Notes: generated from the sequence alone by a model not told the origin. Shown: positions 1 to 8,856, counted from the first letter of the stretch. The stretch is DNA of 64,000 nt from Bacteroidales bacterium UBA1176 (GCA_002311645.1 DBYW01000050.1:107448-171447), one strand, 5' to 3'. A program made the numbers and translations.

Positions 1-639
1 GACGAGCGGCTGAAAGGCAACGGCGGTGGCAATTATTGGAAAGAACTGCTCGACCGCATCCGCGACATCCGTTCATCGGAAAAAGTGTTGTATCGCCAAG
101 TGCTTGACCTATACGCCACCAGTGTGGATTATGATCCCAAGAGTGATGAATCCATCCATTTTTTCAAAGTAGTTCAGAACAAACTGCATTATGCAGCACA
201 CGGACATACCGCAGCCGAAGTCATCTACGAGCGTGCCGATGCCGACAAGCCTTTTATGGGACTGACCACTTTTTCGGGTGAGCTGCCCGCGCTGAAAGAT
301 ATTGGCATTGCCAAAAACTATCTGAACGAAAACGAGCTGAAGATTTTGAACAACCTCGTTTCGGGTTATTTCGATTTGGCCGAAATCAATGCGCTTGAAC
401 ATAAGCCCATGTACATGAGCGATTACATTCACCAGTTGGATTCGGTGCTCACTTCCGGCAACCGTCCCTTACTCGAAGGTCCAGGCTCTGTAAGCCATGC
501 CCAAGCCTTGGAGAAGGCCACCGCCGAATACCGCAAATACCAGAGCAACACCCTCTCGCCCGTGGAAGAGGCCTATTTGGAGACCGTGAAGGAGACTGCC
601 AAGCTGGTGAAGAAGAGCGCTAAAAGCAAGAAGCAATGA
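1..639 (+). CDS. rhuM: RhuM family protein, 3' part (start lies upstream of window)
   Basis: The frame is open from base 1, so the N-terminus is missing; 212 residues are visible. The segment carries the RhuM-family pattern (virulence RhuM, named from a Salmonella pathogenicity-island gene): RSSEKVLYRQVLDLYATSVDYD, then FFKVVQNKLHYAAHGHTAAE, then YLNENELKILNNLVSGYFDLAE, and a Lys-rich tail. The biochemical function of the family is unknown; members are often found inside bacterial type I restriction-modification operons. Its stop overlaps the hsdS start (ATGA), so the two are translationally coupled. Composition is G/C-rich like hsdR. The family call is from memory of conserved motifs and is fairly sure; any role in restriction is inference from position. 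Confidence 0.8.
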   Translation, partial: DERLKGNGGGNYWKELLDRIRDIRSSEKVLYRQVLDLYATSVDYDPKSDESIHFFKVVQNKLHYAAHGHTAAEVIYERADADKPFMGLTTFSGELPALKDIGIAKNYLNENELKILNNLVSGYFDLAEINALEHKPMYMSDYIHQLDSVLTSGNRPLLEGPGSVSHAQALEKATAEYRKYQSNTLSPVEEAYLETVKETAKLVKKSAKSKKQ

Positions 640-1787
640 ACGAATTACACATAGATAAAACCCATTGGAAGAAATACAGGTTTGACGAGGTTTGCCGGCA
701 GGTGAACGAGGCCACCAAGGACCCGTATGCCGAAGGTTTGGACCACGTGATTGGACTTGAGCACATTGAGCCTAACAACCTTCACATTACCCAATGGGAC
801 ACCTTGGAGAAAGAGACCACCTTTACCCGTAAGTTCCGGAAAGGGCAAGTTTTGTTTGGTCGCCGCCGTGCCTACCAGCGCAAGGTGGCGTATGCCGATT
901 TTGACGGCATTTGTTCTGGTGACATCTTGGTGTTTGAAGCCATTGAGGATGTGCTTTTGCCTGAATTGCTGCCGTTTTTGATACAAAGCGAGGGCTTTTT
1001 CCAAAAGGCGTTGGCCACCTCTGCGGGCTCGCTCTCTCCGCGCACCAAGTTCAAGGATTTGGCCGATTACGAATTTCTCCTCCCGCCCAAGGCCGAGCAG
1101 AAACGCCTTGCCGAGCTGCTCTGGGCCGCCGACGAGGTGGTGGAGAAGGAGAAGAGGGAGTTACAAGGTTTGGAGAAATTGTATTACAGTACAATATCAG
1201 ATGTGTTTCGTAATCAACCTAAACATTGCAAATTAGGCTCATTGTGTGAAATCAAAAGCGGATTCGCGTTCCCACTAAAATATCAAGGCAAGAAAGATTT
1301 GCCAATACCATTTTTCAAGGTTGCGGATATGAACCATCCAAACAATAGATTTGAGATGATGGAAAGCGATAATTATGTGGATGACAATATTTTAAAGGCA
1401 ATAAAAGGACAAACATATCCTGCTGGAACACTCGTTTTCCCAAAAATTGGAGCAACAATTAATACCGACAAAAAAAGAATGCTATCAACAGATTCTGTTG
1501 TCGACAATAACATTATGGTATTGATACCTAACAAAAAACAATTAGACTCTCATTTCTTGTTCTATTTCTTCAATACATTTAAACTATCGGACATAATAAA
1601 CACGGGGGCCGTTCCTACTATTTCAGCAGAAACAGTTCGCAACATTCAAATACCTGATTTAGATATAGAAGAACAAAATAGTATAGCCAATCAAATTGAT
1701 ACAATTAGGTTAGCAATATCACAGCAAAGACAAGTTATCAAACAATCACAACAGATAAAGCAGGAATTAATCAATAAAGTGTTTTAA
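636..1787 (+). CDS. hsdS: Type I restriction-modification specificity subunit HsdS
   Basis: DNA-recognition subunit of a type I R-M complex (383 aa). It would sit between two HsdM copies and set the bipartite target sequence. Two target-recognition domains are visible: TRD1 about residues 10-155, ending SLSPRTKFKDLADYEFLLPP; and TRD2 about 200-350, ending VPTISAETVRNIQIPDLDIEEQ. Each is followed by a helical spacer (KAEQKRLAELLWAADEVVEK; QNSIANQIDTIRLAISQQRQ). Base composition changes inside the gene: bases 841-900 hold 35 G+C of 60, bases 1381-1440 only 21 of 60. The break falls near base 1160, in the central conserved helix. This suggests a mosaic gene with a recently swapped TRD2. The start overlaps rhuM by 4 bases. 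Confidence 0.93.
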   Translation: MNELHIDKTHWKKYRFDEVCRQVNEATKDPYAEGLDHVIGLEHIEPNNLHITQWDTLEKETTFTRKFRKGQVLFGRRRAYQRKVAYADFDGICSGDILVFEAIEDVLLPELLPFLIQSEGFFQKALATSAGSLSPRTKFKDLADYEFLLPPKAEQKRLAELLWAADEVVEKEKRELQGLEKLYYSTISDVFRNQPKHCKLGSLCEIKSGFAFPLKYQGKKDLPIPFFKVADMNHPNNRFEMMESDNYVDDNILKAIKGQTYPAGTLVFPKIGATINTDKKRMLSTDSVVDNNIMVLIPNKKQLDSHFLFYFFNTFKLSDIINTGAVPTISAETVRNIQIPDLDIEEQNSIANQIDTIRLAISQQRQVIKQSQQIKQELINKVF

Positions 1788-1789
1788 GT

Positions 1790-3400
1790 ATGAGAATCAA
1801 AAAGTTAACACTAAATAAATATAAAAGATTCCATTCATTGACAATTGATTTGGGTGATAACCCGAGTCGGATAATAGCATTAGTTGGCCCCAATGGATGT
1901 GGTAAAAGTAGCGTATTTGACGGAATGCTTTTCCACAACAACGCTTATGGACGTTTGGGTAACAAAGGTACAAAAGATTATCATTATCATTCAATTGAGC
2001 AAACTCCTTCATATAGTTACCAATCTGTTATCATTACCTTTACCACAGGGGATTTTCGTCAGGTTAGGCAGAAAAAAGAATCTGAAGGGAAAGATAATAC
2101 TATTTTCTCCTTTCGTAGTCCCTATCGTTATAACAATAATCTAAAAATTAAAGAAACAAAAGCTGTTGGTGAGATTAGACTTAATAACTACGGAGCTACA
2201 TTATCCTCTGATCTAGATGATAAAATGGAAGAAAACTACAGACGATTATACATAAAATACAATAATTTCTTAAATGAACAGGATTGCAAACCAAGCGAAG
2301 CAAAAAAACATATAATAGGAGAACTTAATTCCTCTATTAAATCATGTTTAGATTTAGAAATAACTAGTTTAGGAAACATAGAAGATAACAAAGGAACCTT
2401 GTTTTTTAGTAAATCAGATTATAGTGGCATTGAATTCGAATTTAACGTGCTATCATCGGGCGAAAAGGAAGTTGTAGATATTCTTTTGGATTTATATCTT
2501 CGAAAAGAAGAATACAATGACACTATCTTTTTAATTGACGAACCTGAATTACATATCAATACAGCTATACAACGAAAATTACTTATCGAGATTAATAAAT
2601 TGATTGGCGAAAATTGTCAATTATGGGTTGCCACACATAGCATTGGCTTCTTAAGAGCTCTTCAAGAGGAACTAAAAGATGATTGTCAGATTATAGAGTT
2701 TAAAGCTGATACTCCTTGGGCAACAACTGATCAGACATTAACCCCTATTCTAAAAAACAGGAACCAATGGAGCCGAATATTTGCAACGGCATTAGATGAT
2801 TTAACAGGTTTAATCGCTCCTAAAAGAATAATTTACTGCGAAGGGAAAGATAAGCCTTCGAAAACCGGCCAAGAAAAAGGAATGGATGCACAGGTGTATA
2901 ACAACATTTTTGGAGAAAAATATCCAGATACTTTATTTGTATCAAGTGGCGGCAACACGGAATTAGACCAACGCAGCGACATTGCAATAGCCATTTTAAC
3001 TAAAGTATTTCCCGATGTTGAAATATGGGTTTGCAAGGATAGGGACATGTCATCAGGGGCATTGAACAATGAAAATGACAGACAATTATATTTAAGCAAT
3101 AATCCTGAAAATCACAGAGTAATTAAACGTTGGGAATTAGAAAACTATTTGTATGATAAAGAAGTGTTGAAAGAATATTGTGATAAACAAGGATTGGCTT
3201 TTTCTGAATCTGATTATGATGCTTTCGTCACAGACATCGTCAATCAACATGTAAAAGATGAAACTAGACGAATAAAGAATTATTGCAATTTAAAAGTATC
3301 AATAAATCCTGATGTTTTTAAAGTTGAATTATCTAAATACATTACTCCCAATATGAACGTATATAAAGAATTAGAAGAATGTATTTTTGAACGCAAATAA
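1790..3400 (+). CDS. SMC/ABC-type ATPase fused to a TOPRIM-like (DUF4435/OLD-like) nuclease domain
   Basis: A 536-residue protein in two parts. Residues 1-290 form an ABC/SMC-like ATPase: Walker A GPNGCGKSS (33-41), signature LSSGEK (221-226), Walker B with catalytic Glu in FLIDEPELH (247-255), and H-loop ATHS (281-284). Residues 340-536 look TOPRIM-like: an acidic IIYCEGKD (347-354, Glu351), a DRD triplet (417-419) and WELENYL (448-454), a pattern seen in DUF4435-type and OLD-type nucleases. This is the layout of OLD nucleases and resembles a fusion of the AriA and AriB proteins of the PARIS anti-phage system. It starts 2 bases after the hsdS stop and is A/T-rich (19 of 60 G+C at 2281-2340). 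A defence role is likely; the exact subfamily is uncertain. AAA family is sure, TOPRIM assignment moderate. Confidence 0.75.
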   Translation: MRIKKLTLNKYKRFHSLTIDLGDNPSRIIALVGPNGCGKSSVFDGMLFHNNAYGRLGNKGTKDYHYHSIEQTPSYSYQSVIITFTTGDFRQVRQKKESEGKDNTIFSFRSPYRYNNNLKIKETKAVGEIRLNNYGATLSSDLDDKMEENYRRLYIKYNNFLNEQDCKPSEAKKHIIGELNSSIKSCLDLEITSLGNIEDNKGTLFFSKSDYSGIEFEFNVLSSGEKEVVDILLDLYLRKEEYNDTIFLIDEPELHINTAIQRKLLIEINKLIGENCQLWVATHSIGFLRALQEELKDDCQIIEFKADTPWATTDQTLTPILKNRNQWSRIFATALDDLTGLIAPKRIIYCEGKDKPSKTGQEKGMDAQVYNNIFGEKYPDTLFVSSGGNTELDQRSDIAIAILTKVFPDVEIWVCKDRDMSSGALNNENDRQLYLSNNPENHRVIKRWELENYLYDKEVLKEYCDKQGLAFSESDYDAFVTDIVNQHVKDETRRIKNYCNLKVSINPDVFKVELSKYITPNMNVYKELEECIFERK

Positions 3401-3477
3401 TTTTAAAACCAAGCACTTAAGTGAAATAAATGAAATAGATTGCAATCAAAAGCAGAAATTAAGTAATTATTCTAGAT

Positions 3478-4380
3478 ATGGAAAAAAGAGATGATATTAG
3501 AACTATCTTCCTAAAAGAGCACATTGATAAAATTGCGTGTATCAATAATGTATTAGAAATATATTTATTTGGTTCGAGAGCCTTTAAAACAGGCTGCAAA
3601 TCATCTGATATTGACATTCTAATATATCATAGAGATGGTATAGATAATGATGAGCTGAAGAACATTTGGGAAGCTGAAAATGCTTTGGATCTTTTCAAAA
3701 CACATGACAAACAATATGCTGAAAGTTTTAGCAATGGAAGTTGTATTTCTGATGAAAATCTGATCGAGACCCTTCATGCAAAACTCCTTTGGACTAAAGA
3801 AAGAGGATATAATGATGAATTGCTGAATAATTATGGGGAAATCGTTGTCTTAAAAGATATCGACTTTAAAATGTCTGTTTTTAATACATATTCAAAGGAA
3901 CAAATCAAATTTTATAACACGTACGGACACAATGCCATTTTTGTAATAATGCCATTTCGAAAAGAATGTGATCTTATTTATGATATTGTTGAAGATGTTT
4001 TTAGCAAGCAAGGTTTTAAGGTTACAAAAGCATCCGAAAAAGAATTTCAAAATGATTTATGGGATAATGTCCAGGTATATTTGGATTGTTGTAGAGCAGC
4101 AGTTTCAATATTCCATTTTGACAATAAAAAAGAGGGTTGTTTTGGCTCTTTGAAAAAACTGTTAGCTATTGAAAAAACAGAATTCAATCCTAATGTGGCA
4201 ATAGAGACAGGATACATGATTGCACATCGAGATAAAAAAGATGTCTGCATTTTAAAAGATAAACGATTGAAAAATCTACCTACAGACTTCCTTGGAAAAC
4301 TCTATAAAGAATACGACATTAATAATCTTGACAATCTAAGGGAACAATTGAATACTTGGATTAATGATCATTTAAAATAA
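3478..4380 (+). CDS. Minimal nucleotidyltransferase domain fused to a TIR/nucleoside-deoxyribosyltransferase-like domain
   Basis: A 300-residue protein I cannot assign to a named family. Residues 20-110 carry the MNT-type nucleotidyltransferase motif: GSRA (32-35), SDIDIL (43-48) and a possible third carboxylate in ALDLF (Asp71). Residues 150-280 look like a Rossmann-type TIR or nucleoside 2-deoxyribosyltransferase fold: NAIFVIMPFR (152-161), a conserved NPNVAIETGY (237-246) whose Glu243 would be the catalytic glutamate, and LPTDF (267-271). Related domains cleave NAD or nucleosides, or bind nucleotides, in several immune proteins. No HEPN partner is visible. It lies between the ATPase-TOPRIM gene and hsdR, in the A/T-rich island (18 of 60 G+C at 4021-4080). 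An effector that senses or makes a nucleotide and then cleaves NAD is a hypothesis only. Confidence 0.6.
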   Translation: MEKRDDIRTIFLKEHIDKIACINNVLEIYLFGSRAFKTGCKSSDIDILIYHRDGIDNDELKNIWEAENALDLFKTHDKQYAESFSNGSCISDENLIETLHAKLLWTKERGYNDELLNNYGEIVVLKDIDFKMSVFNTYSKEQIKFYNTYGHNAIFVIMPFRKECDLIYDIVEDVFSKQGFKVTKASEKEFQNDLWDNVQVYLDCCRAAVSIFHFDNKKEGCFGSLKKLLAIEKTEFNPNVAIETGYMIAHRDKKDVCILKDKRLKNLPTDFLGKLYKEYDINNLDNLREQLNTWINDHLK

Positions 4381-4387
4381 ATCACTA

Positions 4388-7348
4388 ATGTCCTTCAACG
4401 AAATAAACGCAGTGGAAAACTTCGTCATCCATACGATGACGGGGGTGAACTTGAATGAGACCAGTATGGCGCACGAAGCGCAGGCGCCTTACGGGGCGCA
4501 GTGGGAGTACCTGCCCGCCACGGAGCTGCCGCGTGAGGTTACCGAGGTGATGGTGGAAACGGAAGTGAAAAAGGCCCTCGTCCGCCTCAACCCCGAGATT
4601 GCCGCACAACCCGAGCGCGCCGACGAAGTCATCTTCAAGCTGCGTTCCATCCTGCTGTCGGTCCACAGCACCGGCCTCGTGCGCGCCAACGAGGAGTTCG
4701 CCGAATGGCTCAAGGGCAACAAGACTATGCCCTTCGGCAAGAACTACGCCCACGTGCCTGTCCGCCTCATCGACTTCGAGCATATCGCCAACAACAAGTT
4801 TCAGTTGGTCAACCAGTTCAGCATCCGCAACCGCGAGACCAAACGCCCCGACATCGTGCTGTTTGTCAACGGCTTCCCCTTGGTGGTGGGCGAGACCAAA
4901 ACACCTATTCGCCCATCGGTATCATGGCTGGACGGAGCCTCGGACATCCACGACGGCTACGAGAACAGCGTGCCCGAACTGTTTGTTCCCAACGTGTTCA
5001 GCTTTGCCACCGAAGGACGCGAACTGTTCTACGGAGCCGTGCGCACACCTTTGGAGTTCTGGTCGGCCTGGCGGCTCAACGAAGGCAGCGAGGATTCGGA
5101 GATGCCCGGCTTGGAGAACGTCTCCGCCGAAATGCGGCAGCTGCTGTCGCCCAAGACCTTGCTCGACATCCTCTACAACTTCACCACCTACACTACCAAC
5201 AAGAGCCGTCAGCGCATCAAGGTGGTGTGCCGCTACCAGCAATACGAAGGCGCCAACAAGATTGTGGAGCGCGTGCTGGAAAACAAGATCAAACGCGGCC
5301 TGATATGGCACTTCCAAGGCTCCGGCAAGTCGCTGCTGATGCTCTTTGCCGCACAGAAGATGCGCCGTATGCCCGAGCTGAAAAGTCCCACGGTGATGAT
5401 TGTGGTGGACCGCATCGACTTGGACTCGCAGACGCAGAACGTCTTCAAGGAGGCGCCCAATGTGATGCCCACCGAGGACATCGACACGCTGAACAAGTTT
5501 TTGGAGAACGACGCCCGCTATATCATCATCACCACCATCTTCAAGTTCAAGGACGCCAAGCCTAATATCAACCGCCGCGACAACATCATCGTGATGGTCG
5601 ATGAAGCACACCGCACGCAGGAGGGCGACCTCGGTCAACGTATGCGCGCCGCCTTGCCCAACGCCTTCTTCTTCGGCCTCACGGGAACACCCATCAACAA
5701 GTCGGAACACAACACCTTCTGGACTTTCGGCGCGTTGGAGGACCAAGGCGGTTACATGAGCCGTTACTCGTTTGAAGACGCCTTGCGCGACAATACCATC
5801 TTGCCGCTGCATTTCGAGCCACGCCTGTTAGACATCCACATCGACCGCGATGCCGTGGACGAGGAGTTTGAACGCCTCTCCAACGAACTGGACGAGGATG
5901 CCAAAATCACCCTCAGCAGCAAGGCCGCCAAGATGCTGGAGTTCCTGAAATCGCCCGAACGCATCCAGATTGTCTGCAAGGACATCGCCGAACACTATCG
6001 CGACAAAGTGGAGCCGCAAGGCTTCAAGGCGATGATTGTCACACCCGACCGCGAGGCCTGCCATCTCTTCAAGATGGAGCTGAACAACTACTTCCCCGAT
6101 TCCGCCTCGGCGGTGGTCATCTCCACCTCGGGCAAAGGCGAGGATGAGCTGAAACGACTCTACAGCCTCACCAAAGACGAGCAGGAAAAGGTGATCGAGA
6201 AATTCAACAAGCCAGATTCCGAGCTCAAGTTCTTGATTGTCACCGCCAAACTGCTCACCGGTTTCGACTCGCCCATCTTGCAGACCATGTATTTGGACAA
6301 ATCGCTGAAAGACCACACCTTGCTGCAAGCCATCTGTCGCACCAACCGTAAGTTCCCCAACAAGACCTTCGGTCGCATTGTGGATTACTTCGGCGTATTC
6401 GACGATGCCGCCAAGGCATTGGAGTTCGACGAGGAGGTGATGAAGAAAGTCATCACCAACCTCAATGATCTAATCGACGAGCTGCCGCAAGCCATGGCCG
6501 ACGCGCTGTCACACTTCGATGGCGTTGACCGCACCGTTGACGGCTTCGACGGGCTGCAGGCCGCACAGGAAGCCATCAACACCAATGAAAAACGCGATGC
6601 TTTTGCCGCCGACTATCGCCGTTTGTCCAATATATGGGAGTCGCTTTCACCAGACCCCGCTTTGGAACCTTACCGCATGGATTACAAGTGGCTGTCGAAT
6701 GTGTATCAGTCCGTCAGGCCCTCCGGTCCAGATGCCTTGGGCAAGCTGATTTGGCTCTCTTTGGGTGCCCAGACCAAGAAAATCATGTACGAGAACATTC
6801 ACGTGTCGGGCATCCACACCGACATGGAAGAGGTGATTTTGGATGAGACCATGGTTTCGGCGTTGATGGGCAACAAGGATATGAAAGCCGCCAAGAAAAT
6901 GGAGCGGGAACTCATCAAGCGGTTCAAGAAACACGCCGACAAGCCCAAATTCATCGAGTTGAGCAAGCGTCTGGAAGCTCTGCGTGACAAAGCCGAACAA
7001 GGCCTGATTTCGAGCATCGAGTTTATCAAAGAACTCTGCCAGATTGCCCGCGAAACCTTGCAGGCAGAAAAGCAGGAAGCCGAAGTGGAAGTCCGCAAGA
7101 CTGGCAAGGAAGCCTTAACCGAGCTGTTTTTGGAACTGCGCACCGAAGACACGCCTGCCGTAGTAGGCCGCATCGTCGCCGATATCGACAGCATCGTGAA
7201 AGTGGTGCGTTTCCCCGGCTGGCAGACCACCAACGCTGGCGAACGCGAGGTACAGAAAGCCTTGCGCAAAACCTTGTTGAAGTACAAATTGCACAAAGAG
7301 GAGGCGTTGTTCCAAAAGGCGTATATGTATATCAGGGAGTATTACTAA
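4388..7348 (+). CDS. hsdR: Type I restriction endonuclease motor/nuclease subunit HsdR
   Basis: 986 residues, close to the usual HsdR length. It cuts DNA after ATP-driven translocation when the HsdMS target is unmethylated. The N-terminal PD-(D/E)xK nuclease is seen as RPDIVLFVNG then VVGETKTP (Asp155, Glu169, Lys171). The SF2 motor follows: Walker A HFQGSGKS (308-315), DEAH box VDEAHRT (404-410), GLTGTPI (430-436), and QAICRTNR as the arginine-finger motif. The C-terminal part is helical and charged, for docking to HsdMS. It begins 7 bases after the preceding gene and is G/C-rich (36 of 60 at 5221-5280), unlike the two genes before it. It appears intact. The matching hsdM is expected upstream of the window. 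Confidence 0.96.
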   Translation: MSFNEINAVENFVIHTMTGVNLNETSMAHEAQAPYGAQWEYLPATELPREVTEVMVETEVKKALVRLNPEIAAQPERADEVIFKLRSILLSVHSTGLVRANEEFAEWLKGNKTMPFGKNYAHVPVRLIDFEHIANNKFQLVNQFSIRNRETKRPDIVLFVNGFPLVVGETKTPIRPSVSWLDGASDIHDGYENSVPELFVPNVFSFATEGRELFYGAVRTPLEFWSAWRLNEGSEDSEMPGLENVSAEMRQLLSPKTLLDILYNFTTYTTNKSRQRIKVVCRYQQYEGANKIVERVLENKIKRGLIWHFQGSGKSLLMLFAAQKMRRMPELKSPTVMIVVDRIDLDSQTQNVFKEAPNVMPTEDIDTLNKFLENDARYIIITTIFKFKDAKPNINRRDNIIVMVDEAHRTQEGDLGQRMRAALPNAFFFGLTGTPINKSEHNTFWTFGALEDQGGYMSRYSFEDALRDNTILPLHFEPRLLDIHIDRDAVDEEFERLSNELDEDAKITLSSKAAKMLEFLKSPERIQIVCKDIAEHYRDKVEPQGFKAMIVTPDREACHLFKMELNNYFPDSASAVVISTSGKGEDELKRLYSLTKDEQEKVIEKFNKPDSELKFLIVTAKLLTGFDSPILQTMYLDKSLKDHTLLQAICRTNRKFPNKTFGRIVDYFGVFDDAAKALEFDEEVMKKVITNLNDLIDELPQAMADALSHFDGVDRTVDGFDGLQAAQEAINTNEKRDAFAADYRRLSNIWESLSPDPALEPYRMDYKWLSNVYQSVRPSGPDALGKLIWLSLGAQTKKIMYENIHVSGIHTDMEEVILDETMVSALMGNKDMKAAKKMERELIKRFKKHADKPKFIELSKRLEALRDKAEQGLISSIEFIKELCQIARETLQAEKQEAEVEVRKTGKEALTELFLELRTEDTPAVVGRIVADIDSIVKVVRFPGWQTTNAGEREVQKALRKTLLKYKLHKEEALFQKAYMYIREYY

Positions 7349-7388
7349 GCTATAAAACATAATTGTAACTATCTAAATAACAAACTCT

Positions 7389-8036
7389 ATGACAGATGAC
7401 TATCTATTGCTCGGCGCAAAGAAAAGATTGATAGAGGAACTTCGCAAGAAAGGCATCACCGATGAGAATGTCTTGGAGGCATTCGACAAGGTGGAGCGCC
7501 ACCGTTTTTTGGAGTCTTTCCTATGGAACAGGGCATACGACGACGTGGCTCTTAAACTTTTGACGGGGCAAACCATATCGCATCCGTCCACTGTGGCTTT
7601 CCAGTCGCAGCTGCTCAAGATCACGAAAGGCTTGTCGGTGCTTGAAATCGGTACGGGGTCAGGCTTCCAGGCGGCCATCCTCAGCTCGATGGGTGCGCAT
7701 GTCTACACCGTGGAACGGCAACAGTTGCTGTATAAGCGCACCTCCAAGTTGCTGGCAGAGCTCGACAGCCGCATCGTCACGTATTTTGGCGACGGCTACA
7801 AGGGCCTCCCCCGCTTTGCCCCGTATGACCGGATCATTGTCACATGCGGGGCCCCGGACGTTCCGGAAGCCCTTGTGCAGCAACTGAAAGTGGGTGGCAT
7901 CATGGTCATCCCCGTCGGCGACGAGTCGCAAACCATGAAAAGATTCACAAAAATAGACGAAAATAATCTCCAGGAGGAGGTTTTTGGCGATTTCCTTTTT
8001 GTGCCAATGCTGAAAAACGAAGTCAAGAAGAACTGA
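7389..8036 (+). CDS. pcm: Protein-L-isoaspartate O-methyltransferase
   Basis: Repairs age-damaged proteins by methylating L-isoaspartyl residues with S-adenosylmethionine. The 215-residue length fits bacterial Pcm. The SAM-binding motif I is VLEIGTGSGFQAAIL (about residue 85). The substrate-side segment upstream has the family's GQTISHPSTVAFQ, and post-motif-I YTVERQ holds the acidic residue that contacts ribose. The late motif VGGIMVIPVG is also typical. It follows hsdR by 40 bases but looks like ordinary chromosome, so it likely marks the edge of the restriction locus. No signal peptide, so cytoplasmic. The next gene starts about 20 bases downstream, on the same strand, so co-transcription is plausible. 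Confidence 0.92.
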   Translation: MTDDYLLLGAKKRLIEELRKKGITDENVLEAFDKVERHRFLESFLWNRAYDDVALKLLTGQTISHPSTVAFQSQLLKITKGLSVLEIGTGSGFQAAILSSMGAHVYTVERQQLLYKRTSKLLAELDSRIVTYFGDGYKGLPRFAPYDRIIVTCGAPDVPEALVQQLKVGGIMVIPVGDESQTMKRFTKIDENNLQEEVFGDFLFVPMLKNEVKKN

Positions 8037-8057
8037 TTATACGATTGAATTGTGGAT

Positions 8058-8774
8058 ATGAATAACATTACTGCTGTCATATTTGCCGCCGGATTAGGGA
8101 CGCGACTGTATCCTTTGACGGCCGACCGCCCCAAGGCAATGGTCTGTTACGAGGGAAAACCCTTGCTGCAGCATGCATTGGAGAAAATGTCGGCTGCCGG
8201 GATCCGCAATGTCGTCGTGAATGTGCACCATTTTCCAGATAAGATTGTCGACTTTGTGCGCACGTACCCTTTTGCCGGACGTATCCGTGTCTCCGACGAG
8301 AGGGCCTATCTGCGCGACACGGCCGGAGGACTCAAGTTCGCGGAACCCTTGCTGGGTGATAGCGATATAATATTATTGTATAATGTGGACATTCTGTCGT
8401 CCATCGACTTGCGCGCGATGGTGGCCTGTCATCTTGCCTCCGGTGCGGATGCCACCCTCGCCGTGCGCGACCGCCAAACCGCCCGCTATTTCGTGTTTGA
8501 ACGGGACAATATGCAACTCTGCGGCTGGAAAAACGTCAAGACGGGCGAGGAAATCATGCCGGTCTCCCCGCAACATCCCGTGATGATGGCTTTTAGCGGT
8601 ATCCATGTTGTCAACCGTGGTTTTCTCGATAATATCCCCACTGTCGAGAAAGCCTCCCTGACACCTGTTTATCTCCGACTTATAAACAAGTGCCGGATAT
8701 TCGGTTATCAACATCAGGCCGATATGTGGATGGATGTCGGCAAATATGACGAGTTTCGTAACATATTGACATAG
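8058..8774 (+). CDS. Sugar-phosphate nucleotidyltransferase (MurU/RmlA-like)
   Basis: A GT-A-fold NDP-sugar pyrophosphorylase of about 238 residues. The signature AAGLGTRLYPLTADRPKAM lies at the N-terminus and binds the nucleotide; LLYNVDIL holds the metal-binding Asp, and the C-terminal MWMDVGKYDE is typical. The short length, lacking a C-terminal hexapeptide acyltransferase domain, matches MurU (N-acetylmuramate alpha-1-phosphate uridylyltransferase of cell-wall recycling) and heptose or mannose pyrophosphorylases. The presence of mpl in the same window fits a recycling role, but the usual partner sugar kinase AmgK is not adjacent. The ATG at 8058 was chosen; an in-frame GTG at 8052 is possible. 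Substrate is therefore unresolved. Confidence 0.8.
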   Translation: MNNITAVIFAAGLGTRLYPLTADRPKAMVCYEGKPLLQHALEKMSAAGIRNVVVNVHHFPDKIVDFVRTYPFAGRIRVSDERAYLRDTAGGLKFAEPLLGDSDIILLYNVDILSSIDLRAMVACHLASGADATLAVRDRQTARYFVFERDNMQLCGWKNVKTGEEIMPVSPQHPVMMAFSGIHVVNRGFLDNIPTVEKASLTPVYLRLINKCRIFGYQHQADMWMDVGKYDEFRNILT

Positions 8775-8856
8775 ATAATTATAATATAGTTTTCAACAGA
8801 TTTTGAACTAAAATCTATACACTATTTTTTTAAAAAATCAAGTTGAAAACATTTTT

